DNA of 64,000 nt, taken from assembly GCA_963922455.1 (NCBI GenBank), contig CAWUIO010000008.1, positions 27,018 through 91,017 on the forward strand, in the 5' to 3' direction. Below are positions 54,272 to 62,571 of the stretch, piece after piece (positions within the stretch are counted from its first letter, which is position 1; the number at the start of each line of letters is the position of its first letter). The position numbers were made by a program, and so were the translations under genes. The notes beneath the pieces were generated by a model. It searched no databases. It was not told the DNA's origin and worked only from the letters and a program-made list of their open reading frames with translations. Origin of the DNA: CAWUIO01 sp963922455 (lineage in GTDB: Bacteria; Bacteroidota; Bacteroidia; Cytophagales; Microscillaceae).

Positions 54272-55435
54272 TTACTCAAGCGTATTTTTTGACTTGTTCA
54301 CACTAAATAGCGCTACCTGCTCCGATTTTCCCCGTAATGGAATAGGCCCCAAAGAACCAACCTCATACTCTTCTTCCAATGCTAACAAGGACAAAAGTTC
54401 GCCGCTCATCAATAGGGGTACTTTATAGGTATTGCACTGCTCCTGAATGCGGGCCGTGGTATTGAGTACATCCCCGGTAAACACCAACTCTTTTTTTAAG
54501 ATGCCCACCTCGCCCGTAAGGACCTCGCCAAAATGCAAACCGGCTTTAAACTGGGGCACATACCCGTAAACTTCCTGATATTGCTCTTTTTTTCGCTCAA
54601 TAACCCGCAATATTTCAAAGAAACAGCGTAGGCAATTATTGCCCAAGACGCCTACTTCCATGGTCCACGTAAGGACCACCTCATCGCCTACGTATTGGTA
54701 AATGTTCCCTCGTGTATACAAGATCGGACTCGTAATATCGGCGTAAAAGTCTTGCAAAAAGCGATGGTAGGACGCGTTTCCCAAGCGTTCGGCGATGGTC
54801 GTTGAGGATTTTAAATCCAGAAACATAAAGATTCGGATCTCGGGTTTGGCTTTATAATACCGCCCCAGCATAAAGGCATACAAAACCCCAGGGCCAAATT
54901 TATCATTGATTTGTAAAACGATGGAGGTTAAACAGGTGATGGAAAACCAAAATAAGACGATCCGTAATATCTGATAGCCGGTAATCATGTCCCAAACCCC
55001 AGTGAGTACCTCTGTGTCCCACAAAGGCTTTTGAAACCAGTTACTGTTGTAAGCAAAGGAAACCACTACCGAAACCGAGTAAATCAACGTCATATACGCC
55101 ATGACCGTGATCACTAAAAAGCGGCCATATGAGACCCTACCGTATTTTTCTCGGAGATAGAAGACCAAGAAAGCCCCGCCCATGAGCCCTCCTAAGAGCC
55201 CCCCCAAGATATTGGCCATCAAGTCATTGAGAAAATGATGATTAATCTGCTTAAAAAGTTCTTGATGTTCTCCTAGCTTGACGTCGGCAAAAGCCCGTAC
55301 ATTGACGTAGTCATACACCGAATTGCAAACCGCCAGGAAAATCCAGGCAAGTACAATCCACCCCACTAAACGAACTTTATAGCCAAATCGTCCCGGGATA
55401 TCCCGGGATGGAAGAGAAGTTTCTTTTTTTGCCAT
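54272..55435 (-). CDS. Membrane-bound class III adenylate/guanylate cyclase
   Basis: 387 residues from the ATG at 55435; the longer frame to 55468 overlaps the divergent gene's upstream region. About four membrane helices (residues 20-190) are followed by a class III cyclase domain (about 205-365). The metal-binding Asp is in FMFLDLKSSTTIAERLG, and a second in YQYVGDEVVLTW. FKAGLHFGEVLTGEVG and VFTGDVLNTTARIQEQC match the conserved core. It should make cAMP or cGMP, and substrate choice cannot be read from the sequence. It is divergent from a cNMP-binding protein, so the nucleotide may act there. Confidence 0.88.
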   Translation of the reverse strand: MAKKETSLPSRDIPGRFGYKVRLVGWIVLAWIFLAVCNSVYDYVNVRAFADVKLGEHQELFKQINHHFLNDLMANILGGLLGGLMGGAFLVFYLREKYGRVSYGRFLVITVMAYMTLIYSVSVVVSFAYNSNWFQKPLWDTEVLTGVWDMITGYQILRIVLFWFSITCLTSIVLQINDKFGPGVLYAFMLGRYYKAKPEIRIFMFLDLKSSTTIAERLGNASYHRFLQDFYADITSPILYTRGNIYQYVGDEVVLTWTMEVGVLGNNCLRCFFEILRVIERKKEQYQEVYGYVPQFKAGLHFGEVLTGEVGILKKELVFTGDVLNTTARIQEQCNTYKVPLLMSGELLSLLALEEEYEVGSLGPIPLRGKSEQVALFSVNKSKNTLE

Positions 55436-55527
55436 TTCAAAAAAAACTTGTCGATGAATCCTCAACAAAAATCCGTATTATAGTAGCCTATACCCTAATT
55501 TTTCTCATTAAAAAAGGGAATAATCGT

Positions 55528-57495
55528 ATGGCATCTGAAACCATTATTAAAGATATCTATAATTTTTTGATAAGCTATCCTCCCTTTGACCTCTTGGCCG
55601 AAGAAGACCTCTGGGCCTTGTCGGAGCAGGTAATTATTCAATATTTTGAGGAAGGAGAGCGTATTTTCTCCAAAGGGGAAGCCCCCCTCTCCACATTTTT
55701 TATGGTGCAAAAGGGTAGCATTGATATTTTAGACCCTGGCGAGGCCGAAGCCCTGCTGGACCGATGCGACGAAGGGGACATTTTTGGAGTAAGGGCCACC
55801 TTGGGCCAAGATACCTATTATGCCGATGCCGTGGCGGCCGAAGAATCTTTATTGTATGCAATCCCCTTGCAGCCCTTTCAGCAAGTTTTGGAAAAAAACC
55901 CCCGGGCTTCCCTCTTCTTGGCTTCGGGTTTTGCCTCTGGGGCTTCTATTTTGAAAGGAGATGCCAGCGAACCTACCGAAGCGGTTCACAATGGATATAT
56001 CAAACGTTTCTTAGAAAATACCCGGAGAGAAGATGCCCCTAACCTCGAGATTGATACGATCAAATTAGACTCGAGTAAAAAAATAGTAGACTGCACCCCG
56101 GAGCATACCATCCGGCAGGCAGCCAAGATCATGAAGATCTTTAATGTGGGCTCTATTTTGGTTAGCAATGCCCAAAAACATCCCTTGGGTATCATAACCG
56201 ATAGTGATTTTCGTCGTAAAGTGGTCTCTGAGGAGGCTTATATGAAAGAACAAGCCGTAACGGCTATCATGAGCAGCCCGGTAGCTACCGTCAAAGAGGG
56301 CCTCACCGTAGGAGAAGTCATGCTTATGATGGTGCGTCGCCGCATCTCGCATATTGTGGTTACCGAAGATGGCTCAGAAAAATCCCTGGCCTTGGGTATT
56401 ATCTCCCAAAGAGACATCCTCATCGCCCAGGGAAACAACCCCGCCGTACTTACCAAGCAAATCATGAAAACCCGGGATGTGGCCCTGCTGGCCGACTTCC
56501 GGCAAAAGGCCGAAAACTTGGTAAGCAGTTATTTACAACAAGATGTAGGGGTGCCCTTTATCTCCAACATAATCACCGAGATCAACGATGCGCTTATCGA
56601 GCAGGCTATCAAAATTTCTCGGGAGAGGCTCTCGGAAGAAGAAAATCTTGAGATGCCAGATGTCCCCTATTGCTTTCTCTCCTTGGGCAGTGAAGGACGC
56701 CGTGAACAGTTGCTTCGTACCGACCAAGACAATGCACTGATCTACGCTGACCCGCCAGAAGCCCAAGCCGAAGCGGTTAGAACGTATTTTTTAAAATTTA
56801 CCAAGCATATCACCGATATCTTGATCGCCTGCGGCTTTGTGAAGTGTCCGGCCGATATGATGGCCAGCAATCCGGACTGGTGCCAACCCGTAAGCAAATG
56901 GCAAAACTACTTCCGGCAATGGATTCGGGTGCCCGACCCTAAGTCTATTATGAACACGAATATCTTTTTTGATTTTCGCCCTATTGAAGGAGATTTTCAA
57001 CTGGCAGATGATCTCAAAAAATTCATATTTGCGGAAATAGAAAAAAACGAAATTTTCCTTTCATTTATGGCCAAAAGTGCCTTGCAAAACCCTCCTCCCC
57101 TGAGCTTCTTTCGAAGTTTTATTGTAGAACGGAGCGGATCGCATAAAAATGAGTTTGACATCAAAGCCCGGGCCATGATGCCCCTCACCGACGCGGCCCG
57201 GGTATTGGTCTATGACCTCCGAATTGCTACCTATGGCAGTACCTTTCAGCGTTTAAAAGAAGTAGCCAAGGCCGAGCCTGCCCTAGCATCCCTGACCGAA
57301 TCGGCGGCTATGGCCTATGAAATATTGGTCAAGCAAAGGGCCATACACGGTTTGCGCAATAAAAACTCCGGCCGCTTTATCAATCCGGACGATTTTAATA
57401 AGCTGGAGCGGCAAACCATACGCAGCACTTTCAAGACTATCGAGAAAGTACAAAAAATGTTGGAAACCCGCTACCGTTTGGGATATATGGGCTAA
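55528..57495 (+). CDS. cNMP-binding, CBS-pair, DUF294 nucleotidyltransferase-like protein
   Basis: 655 residues from the ATG at 55528. A longer frame starting at 55408 adds 40 residues that overlap the opposite gene and is less likely. The order is: a cyclic nucleotide-binding domain (about 15-130, with EEGERIFSKGEAPLSTFFMV), a CBS pair (about 170-295, with GIITDSDFRRKVV and GIISQRDIL), then the DUF294 nucleotidyltransferase core CFLSLGSEGRREQLLRTDQDNAL from residue 382 (Gly-Ser and two Asp), and a DUF294 C-terminal helical domain. CBS pairs usually bind adenine nucleotides. The adjacent cyclase suggests regulation by cAMP or cGMP. The transferase substrate is unknown. It is followed by a DnaQ-like exonuclease. 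Confidence 0.9.
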   Translation: MASETIIKDIYNFLISYPPFDLLAEEDLWALSEQVIIQYFEEGERIFSKGEAPLSTFFMVQKGSIDILDPGEAEALLDRCDEGDIFGVRATLGQDTYYADAVAAEESLLYAIPLQPFQQVLEKNPRASLFLASGFASGASILKGDASEPTEAVHNGYIKRFLENTRREDAPNLEIDTIKLDSSKKIVDCTPEHTIRQAAKIMKIFNVGSILVSNAQKHPLGIITDSDFRRKVVSEEAYMKEQAVTAIMSSPVATVKEGLTVGEVMLMMVRRRISHIVVTEDGSEKSLALGIISQRDILIAQGNNPAVLTKQIMKTRDVALLADFRQKAENLVSSYLQQDVGVPFISNIITEINDALIEQAIKISRERLSEEENLEMPDVPYCFLSLGSEGRREQLLRTDQDNALIYADPPEAQAEAVRTYFLKFTKHITDILIACGFVKCPADMMASNPDWCQPVSKWQNYFRQWIRVPDPKSIMNTNIFFDFRPIEGDFQLADDLKKFIFAEIEKNEIFLSFMAKSALQNPPPLSFFRSFIVERSGSHKNEFDIKARAMMPLTDAARVLVYDLRIATYGSTFQRLKEVAKAEPALASLTESAAMAYEILVKQRAIHGLRNKNSGRFINPDDFNKLERQTIRSTFKTIEKVQKMLETRYRLGYMG

Positions 57496-57506
57496 ACTAG
57501 AAATAT

Positions 57507-57611
57507 GGGCGTGCCCCTCCATTGCATTCCGGGTCGGGCTTTCCGCTACAAGTCCTCGCCCCCCCCGCAAGCCGGCCCAAGCTGTGGGCTTTTCACTACA
57601 ATCCCTCACGC
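57507..57611 (-). repeat. Divergent relative of the structured intergenic element
   Basis: About 105 bp with the same core phrases (GGTCGGGCTTTCCGCTAC near 57532 and TCACTACAATCCCTCACGC near 57593), but with a different outer stem, GCGTG (57509-57513) paired with CACGC (57607-57611), and almost no arm B. It is the only member without a long variable loop. It lies between the DUF294 and exonuclease genes. Confidence 0.65.
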
Positions 57612-57755
57612 GGGTCATTAGCTAACGTGTAAAAAGCAACAGAATAGGCCCATTCGCCCGATTTTTCAAATTGGTAATATCCCGTGAAAATCTAGCCTAA
57701 ATGCTTGCTTTTATCCAAATTTTACTTCATATTAAGCAAAAATCAGGATGGAAGC

Positions 57756-58469
57756 ATGTTAGGTAAGTTCTTTAGTCACCGTCATCAAAAACAACAAGCC
57801 CTCAAACGTTGTAAAAACGGGGAGTTTCCCGATTACGTAAAGAATTATCTCCTGCATTTTGAGCAGGAAAACTACAAACTCTCCATTACAGACTGCCGCT
57901 TTGTGGTTTTTGACACCGAGACCACCGGCCTAAATCCGGCCAAAGACAAAGTAATCAGTATCGGGGCAATCGGCCTGGAAGATTTAAGTATCCACATCCA
58001 CGACTCCTTGGAAGTATTTATTCAGGGAGATACCGTAGGTACCAAAGAATCCGTGCCCGTTCACCAAATCCTGTGCAAAGACCTGGAAAATGGGCATACC
58101 CAAGAAGAAGCTTTACAATGTTTCCTCAAATTTATTGGCAATAATATCTTAGTAGCCCATTACGCCGAGTTTGACATACGCATGATGTCCAAAATGATGA
58201 TGGATCACTTTGGCATCCCGCTCTTTAACCGCTCCCTGGACACCATCAAGTTAGCCAAGCGTCTTGAACTCGGCCTTATGTCTCATCAACACAATTTTCA
58301 TAAGCCCCAAGAATATACCTTGGACCGCTTATGTGAACGCTACAAAATCCCGATATCGGCCCGGCATAATGCCGCTGGGGATGCCCTGGCCACCGCCAAG
58401 CTTTTACAAACCCTGCTTCATCAATGTTTAAAAAGAGGGATCACTACCGTAAAAGACGTCCTGGCCTAA
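57756..58469 (+). CDS. DnaQ-like 3'-5' exonuclease (DEDDh)
   Basis: 237 residues from the ATG at 57756; an in-frame TTG at 57705 is less likely. The three exonuclease motifs are visible: FDTETTGL (ExoI, Asp and Glu), LVAHYAEFD (ExoII, Asp) and RHNAAGDALATA (ExoIII, His and Asp). The DEDDh set is complete. Members act in DNA repair or on RNA. No polymerase domain is attached. It lies 260 nt downstream of the cNMP-CBS-DUF294 gene on the same strand, with the divergent repeat between them. The DUF294 and exonuclease pair is a layout I recall from other bacteria. Confidence 0.88.
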   Translation: MLGKFFSHRHQKQQALKRCKNGEFPDYVKNYLLHFEQENYKLSITDCRFVVFDTETTGLNPAKDKVISIGAIGLEDLSIHIHDSLEVFIQGDTVGTKESVPVHQILCKDLENGHTQEEALQCFLKFIGNNILVAHYAEFDIRMMSKMMMDHFGIPLFNRSLDTIKLAKRLELGLMSHQHNFHKPQEYTLDRLCERYKIPISARHNAAGDALATAKLLQTLLHQCLKRGITTVKDVLA

Positions 58470-58561
58470 ATTGCAAAAGATTTAAAATAAGCCCCCTCGT
58501 GTAATGTTTCCCCCTAAGTCTGGTAATTTTAGATATACTTTGACTCTAAAATTCTATCGGT

Positions 58562-60424
58562 ATGCCACAATTTATCTCATTACTCTTGTTTTTGGGTTTA
58601 TTTTCTCTCCAGGGCACCTATGCCCAAGAAAAAGCCAAACCCGTCAAAAGCCAAATTAAAAATGTAGTCGTCTTTTTAAATGGTGCCCAAGTAAACCGGG
58701 AAGCTCAAGTAAGCCTAAGCGCTGGCTCCCAAGAAATCGTTTTGGTAGGTCTCTCTCCCTACTTAGACCCGCAAAGTATTCAGTTAAAAGCCGACGGAAA
58801 GCTAAGCATCAAGTCGCTGCAATTCCAAGTAAATAACCTGGAAGAGCAGGTACAAGAAGAAATCAAAGACCTAGAAGCAAAACTCAAAACGCTTCGCGGC
58901 AACATACAAAAACAAAACGACCGCTTGGCCATTTTTCAAGAAGAAGAGAAAATGCTGGCGGCCAATCATAAACTCTCCTCCCCCACGGTCTCCCTTACTC
59001 CTGCTCAGCTAGAAGCTGCCCTCAATTTCCACCGAAGCCGCTTAACGGAGTTGAAAAACCAGCAATTTAGTATCAAGCAAAATCTTAGTGAACGAGCCCT
59101 GGAAGAGAAACGAATAGAGCGTCAAATCCAAGACCGCCTCGCCGGCAAAACCCCCAAAACTGGGGAAGTCAAGGTTAAGTTGGATGTACCAAGTAGCCTA
59201 AACGTTACCTTTAAGCTAGGGTATAGCGTCAAACGCGCCTCTTGGACTCCCAATTACGATGTGCGGGTCAGCTCACTAGACCAGCCCCTCTCCTTACAAT
59301 ACCGGGCCAATTTACGCCAAAGTACCGGCGAAGACTGGAAGCAAGTCCGCCTTAAACTTTCCAATGCCGATTTGAGCCAAAGTGGGCAAAAGCCTAGCTT
59401 AGCTACTTGGCGGCTTCCGCAATCATACCAAGGAGCTGACTATGATGTGAGAGCCGATAGTACAGGCCTAATTACCGGCAGGGTCCTGGATTATGAGACA
59501 GGGGAAGCATTAATAGGGGCTACTGTACTAATCAAAGAAAGTAATCAAGGTACGGTCACCGATCAAAATGGAAATTTTTCATTAAACTCTCCCTATGCTA
59601 GTGTCATAGAAGTTCAATATATTGGGTATGAAGCCCAAGAAGTATCGGTATCGGTTGGTAATTTTTTTGATATATACCTAAAACCCGACCAAGCCGCATT
59701 ACAGGAGGTGGTGATCGTATCAGGCGACCGGTCCCGCCAAAGAGCTAAGAAAAAAGAACTCAAGGTGACCCCGGCCCCTAGCAATCAACCCATACCGGTA
59801 AGCATCCAAAAAAATGCCACCAGCGTAGCATTTGATATCGAGATCCCCTATACCATCCCCTCCGACGGCAAAACCTATACTGTAGAAATTAAAGACTATC
59901 AGGTTCCGGCTCAGTACAGCTACACCACCGTGCCTAAGCTAGATCCCGATGCCTTTTTGAGCGCCCAAGTAGTAAACTGGGACCAATATGAGCTATTGCC
60001 CGGCCCCGCCAACTTATTTTTGGAAGGTACTTTTTTAGGCAAATCCCGTATTGCCCCCCAACAGACGGAAGATACCCTTACAATTTCCCTAGGCCGGGAC
60101 AAAAGCCTGCAAATCCAAAGAGAAAAATCTCAAGCCTTCCGTAAAAAGCAGTCCCTTGGGGCCAATCAAGTGGTCACCCGGGGCTGGGAAATCCGGGTGC
60201 GCAATACCAAAGCCTCGGCCTTGGAGATCCAAGTGGAAGACCAGTATCCCATATCGGGGGATAACTCGATTGAAGTGGAGCTTTTGGAAAGTACCCAGGC
60301 GCAAGTAGATCAAGAAAGGGGCCTGCTGCTTTGGAAACTGAATCTTGAGCCCGGGGAGGAAAAACTCCTGCGTTTTGCGTATAAGGTGAAGTTTCCTAAA
60401 CGGATGCACTTGGAATTGGAGTAG
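58562..60424 (+). CDS. MuiA-family protein with an inserted carboxypeptidase regulatory-like domain
   Basis: 620 residues. The signal peptide (about 1-21, ending TYAQ) precedes a DUF4140 domain (about 30-125, with VVVFLNGAQVNREAQV and a coiled coil), and then DUF4139, the mucoidy-inhibitor A type domain (about 210-285 and 405-620, with LGYSVKRASWTPNYDVRV and RANLRQSTGEDWKQVRLKLSNA). An insert from about residue 305 to 400 has CarboxypepD_reg features: GRVLDYETGEALIGATVLIK, NGNFSLNSPY and ALQEVVIVSG, the last like a TonB plug box. The function of MuiA proteins is unclear. Predicted periplasmic or surface-exposed. Confidence 0.85.
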   Translation: MPQFISLLLFLGLFSLQGTYAQEKAKPVKSQIKNVVVFLNGAQVNREAQVSLSAGSQEIVLVGLSPYLDPQSIQLKADGKLSIKSLQFQVNNLEEQVQEEIKDLEAKLKTLRGNIQKQNDRLAIFQEEEKMLAANHKLSSPTVSLTPAQLEAALNFHRSRLTELKNQQFSIKQNLSERALEEKRIERQIQDRLAGKTPKTGEVKVKLDVPSSLNVTFKLGYSVKRASWTPNYDVRVSSLDQPLSLQYRANLRQSTGEDWKQVRLKLSNADLSQSGQKPSLATWRLPQSYQGADYDVRADSTGLITGRVLDYETGEALIGATVLIKESNQGTVTDQNGNFSLNSPYASVIEVQYIGYEAQEVSVSVGNFFDIYLKPDQAALQEVVIVSGDRSRQRAKKKELKVTPAPSNQPIPVSIQKNATSVAFDIEIPYTIPSDGKTYTVEIKDYQVPAQYSYTTVPKLDPDAFLSAQVVNWDQYELLPGPANLFLEGTFLGKSRIAPQQTEDTLTISLGRDKSLQIQREKSQAFRKKQSLGANQVVTRGWEIRVRNTKASALEIQVEDQYPISGDNSIEVELLESTQAQVDQERGLLLWKLNLEPGEEKLLRFAYKVKFPKRMHLELE

Positions 60425-60464
60425 TTTCGAGTGGGTTTGCGCATCTATTTAATAAATTGTAAGT

Positions 60465-60472
60465 TAAGTTTG
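60465..60472 (+). promoter_or_regulatory. Candidate -7 box before the small membrane protein gene
   Basis: TAAGTTTG matches TAnnTTTG exactly, 21 nt before the ATG at 60494. A TTTG at 60436-60439 is 25 nt away, longer than usual. Confidence 0.4.
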
Positions 60473-60493
60473 TAATTAAAAGCCAAACCCATT

Positions 60494-61129
60494 ATGGCCC
60501 CTAAATATAAGTTTGACCCTAATTTATTGATCGCCCTGGGGGTGCTCATCGCCAGCTTTGCCGCCCTTTTTGTCTACATGCAACAAGCTTCTATCATGCG
60601 CGAGCAATCCAATATCTTATTAGAGCAAACCAAGATCCTCTTTGAGCAGACCAAAGCCAATGCTTGGCCCAATGTGAAGATCAGTCTAAACCGGTCTTTT
60701 GTCGAGACAGGGGATGATTATGTCATTGATAAATACAGCATTACCCTCGTGAACCGGGGCATTGGGCCCGCCATTTTTGAAGGAGTTGTGGTACGATATC
60801 AGGATGAGGTCTTACTTGATTGGGATGATTTTTATGAGGCTATTGATTTACCCGATAGTATTTCTCAGGGGCATGCTAACAGTATGGCGCAAGACTTAGT
60901 GATCGCCCCGAATGATGTGGTTACCCTCATCCATTGGAACAATAACTTGGATTTTATGCGGTATATGTTCCCGAAGGCCGACCAATTAAGCATAGAGCTG
61001 TGTTATAAGTCGGTATACGGCGATCATTGGAGGGTAAAGCGAGAGGGCTTTCAAAGCAATATGGAAAAAAATGTCCGGGAAGCTGTCGAGGATTGTGAGA
61101 TGCGGGCTGAAGATTTATTTGAGGAGTAG
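60494..61129 (+). CDS. Membrane-anchored protein of unknown function
   Basis: 211 residues. A membrane helix (about 9-27, LLIALGVLIASFAALFVYM) is followed by a helical stretch of QxS/QTKI repeats (about 28-55) that looks like a short coiled coil, then a soluble beta-rich domain (about 60-190, with KISLNRSFVETGDDYVIDKYSITLVNRGIGPAIFE given by parts: SITLVNRGIGP and IFEGVVVRYQ). The phrase LVNRGIGPA recurs in uncharacterised membrane proteins with a short TM-coil-domain layout. No function can be assigned. It ends 34 nt before structured repeat copy 14. Confidence 0.7.
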   Translation: MAPKYKFDPNLLIALGVLIASFAALFVYMQQASIMREQSNILLEQTKILFEQTKANAWPNVKISLNRSFVETGDDYVIDKYSITLVNRGIGPAIFEGVVVRYQDEVLLDWDDFYEAIDLPDSISQGHANSMAQDLVIAPNDVVTLIHWNNNLDFMRYMFPKADQLSIELCYKSVYGDHWRVKREGFQSNMEKNVREAVEDCEMRAEDLFEE

Positions 61130-61163
61130 TATGCCCCCTGGTTTCTCATTTCGCCTCTCTAAA

Positions 61164-61295
61164 GGCTGAGGGATAGAGCGGCATGTTTGAGCTCGTGTAG
61201 GCCTAGCGGGGAAAGGCAGCGAGTAGCGAAAGCCCGACCCCGGCGGCAAGCGATGGTTCATCTGGCTAGGATGTTTCACCGCCGGGGGCAGCCCC
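61164..61295 (+). repeat. Structured intergenic element, copy 14
   Basis: 132 bp filling the gap between convergent stop codons at 61129 and 61304. P1 is GGCTG with CAGCC, the arm-A loop is A.A with a G:C closing pair, and arm B is CCCCGGCGG with CCGCCGGGG (9 bp, the longest arm-B stem). Confidence 0.88.
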
Positions 61296-61303
61296 TCATC
61301 TCT

Positions 61304-62488
61304 TTAGCCCAATGCTTTAACGCCGGGCAATTCTTTTCCTTCTATATATTCCAGCAAGGCCCCGCCTCCGGTAGAAACGTAGGAAACCTTCTCGCCAAAG
61401 CCCAGATTATTGATGGCACTGGCTGAGTCGCCTCCCCCAATCAAAGAGAAAGCTCCTCCTTCGGTAGCCTCAACCACCGCTTCGGCAATGGCGATGGTGC
61501 CTTTGGCAAAATTGGGCATTTCAAATACCCCCATCGGGCCATTCCACATAATGGTTTTGGAGTTTTGGATAATTTCGGCAAACTGGGCCGCGGCCTTTTC
61601 TCCGATATCCAAGCCCATATACTCGGCCGGGATTTCCATATTGGAGGAAGTCTGGGTTTGGGCATCGTTGCTAAAAGCATCGGCCACTAGGGAGTCTTGA
61701 GGCAATTCCAAGCGAACCCCCTTTTCCTTGGCCTTGGCAATTAATTCGCGGGCCAAGTCTACTTTATCTTCTTCCAAAAGCGACTTCCCAATCTCCCCGC
61801 CTTGGGCCTTGAAAAAAGTATAGGCCATGCCCCCGCCAATTACCAAGTTGTCTACTTTGTCTAGTAATTGCTCAATTACCTGGATTTTGTCGGAGATTTT
61901 GGCCCCTCCCATAATCGCCGTGAAGGGCCGGTCGGCATTTTTAAGTACTTTTTCGGCATTTTCTAGCTCGGCCTTCATCACATAACCGGCAAATTTATCT
62001 TGAAAAAACTCGGCTACGATGGCCGTGGAGGCGTGAGCGCGGTGAGCTGTCCCAAAGGCATCATTGACGTAGACCTCGCCCAATTTGGCCAATTCGCCCG
62101 CAAAGTCCCGGTCGCCCTTGGTTTCTCCTTTATGGAAGCGGAGGTTTTCGAGCAACAAAACTTCTCCGGCTTGCAGGGACTGGGCCATACTTTGCGCTTC
62201 TTCCCCTATACAATCGCTGGCAAATTTGACGCTAAGCCCTAGTTTTTCACCCAAAGGGCCCACTAAGTGCTTTAGAGAAAATTTTTCTTGGGCCTCTCCC
62301 TTAGGGCGCCCCAGGTGCGACATGAGCACGGCCGAAGCCCCATCTTGCAAGACTTTACGGATGGTAGGCAGGGCGGCGTTTATCCGCGTATAGTCGGTTA
62401 TCTGGTAAGAGGAGTCCAAGGGAACGTTAAAATCCACCCGGAATAGGGCTCGCTTACCGGCAAAGTTAAAATCGTCAATGGTTTTCAT
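61304..62488 (-). CDS. pgk: Phosphoglycerate kinase
   Basis: 394 residues, full length. The sequence has the family landmarks RVDFNVPLD near the start, SHLGRPKG, ENLRFHKGE, IMGGAKISDKIQVIEQLL, GGGMAYTFFKAQG, MWNGPMGVFE and LIGGGDSA near the end. It interconverts 1,3-bisphosphoglycerate and 3-phosphoglycerate with ADP/ATP in glycolysis. No other glycolytic gene is adjacent. Its stop is 9 nt from structured repeat copy 14. Confidence 0.97.
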   Translation of the reverse strand: MKTIDDFNFAGKRALFRVDFNVPLDSSYQITDYTRINAALPTIRKVLQDGASAVLMSHLGRPKGEAQEKFSLKHLVGPLGEKLGLSVKFASDCIGEEAQSMAQSLQAGEVLLLENLRFHKGETKGDRDFAGELAKLGEVYVNDAFGTAHRAHASTAIVAEFFQDKFAGYVMKAELENAEKVLKNADRPFTAIMGGAKISDKIQVIEQLLDKVDNLVIGGGMAYTFFKAQGGEIGKSLLEEDKVDLARELIAKAKEKGVRLELPQDSLVADAFSNDAQTQTSSNMEIPAEYMGLDIGEKAAAQFAEIIQNSKTIMWNGPMGVFEMPNFAKGTIAIAEAVVEATEGGAFSLIGGGDSASAINNLGFGEKVSYVSTGGGALLEYIEGKELPGVKALG

Positions 62489-62571
62489 AGAAACAGCTAT
62501 TAATGAATTAGATCCTTTATTTGCAAGCTAAAAAAAAACCCGAAAACATTGGCTACCCTTTCTGGGCTTTG

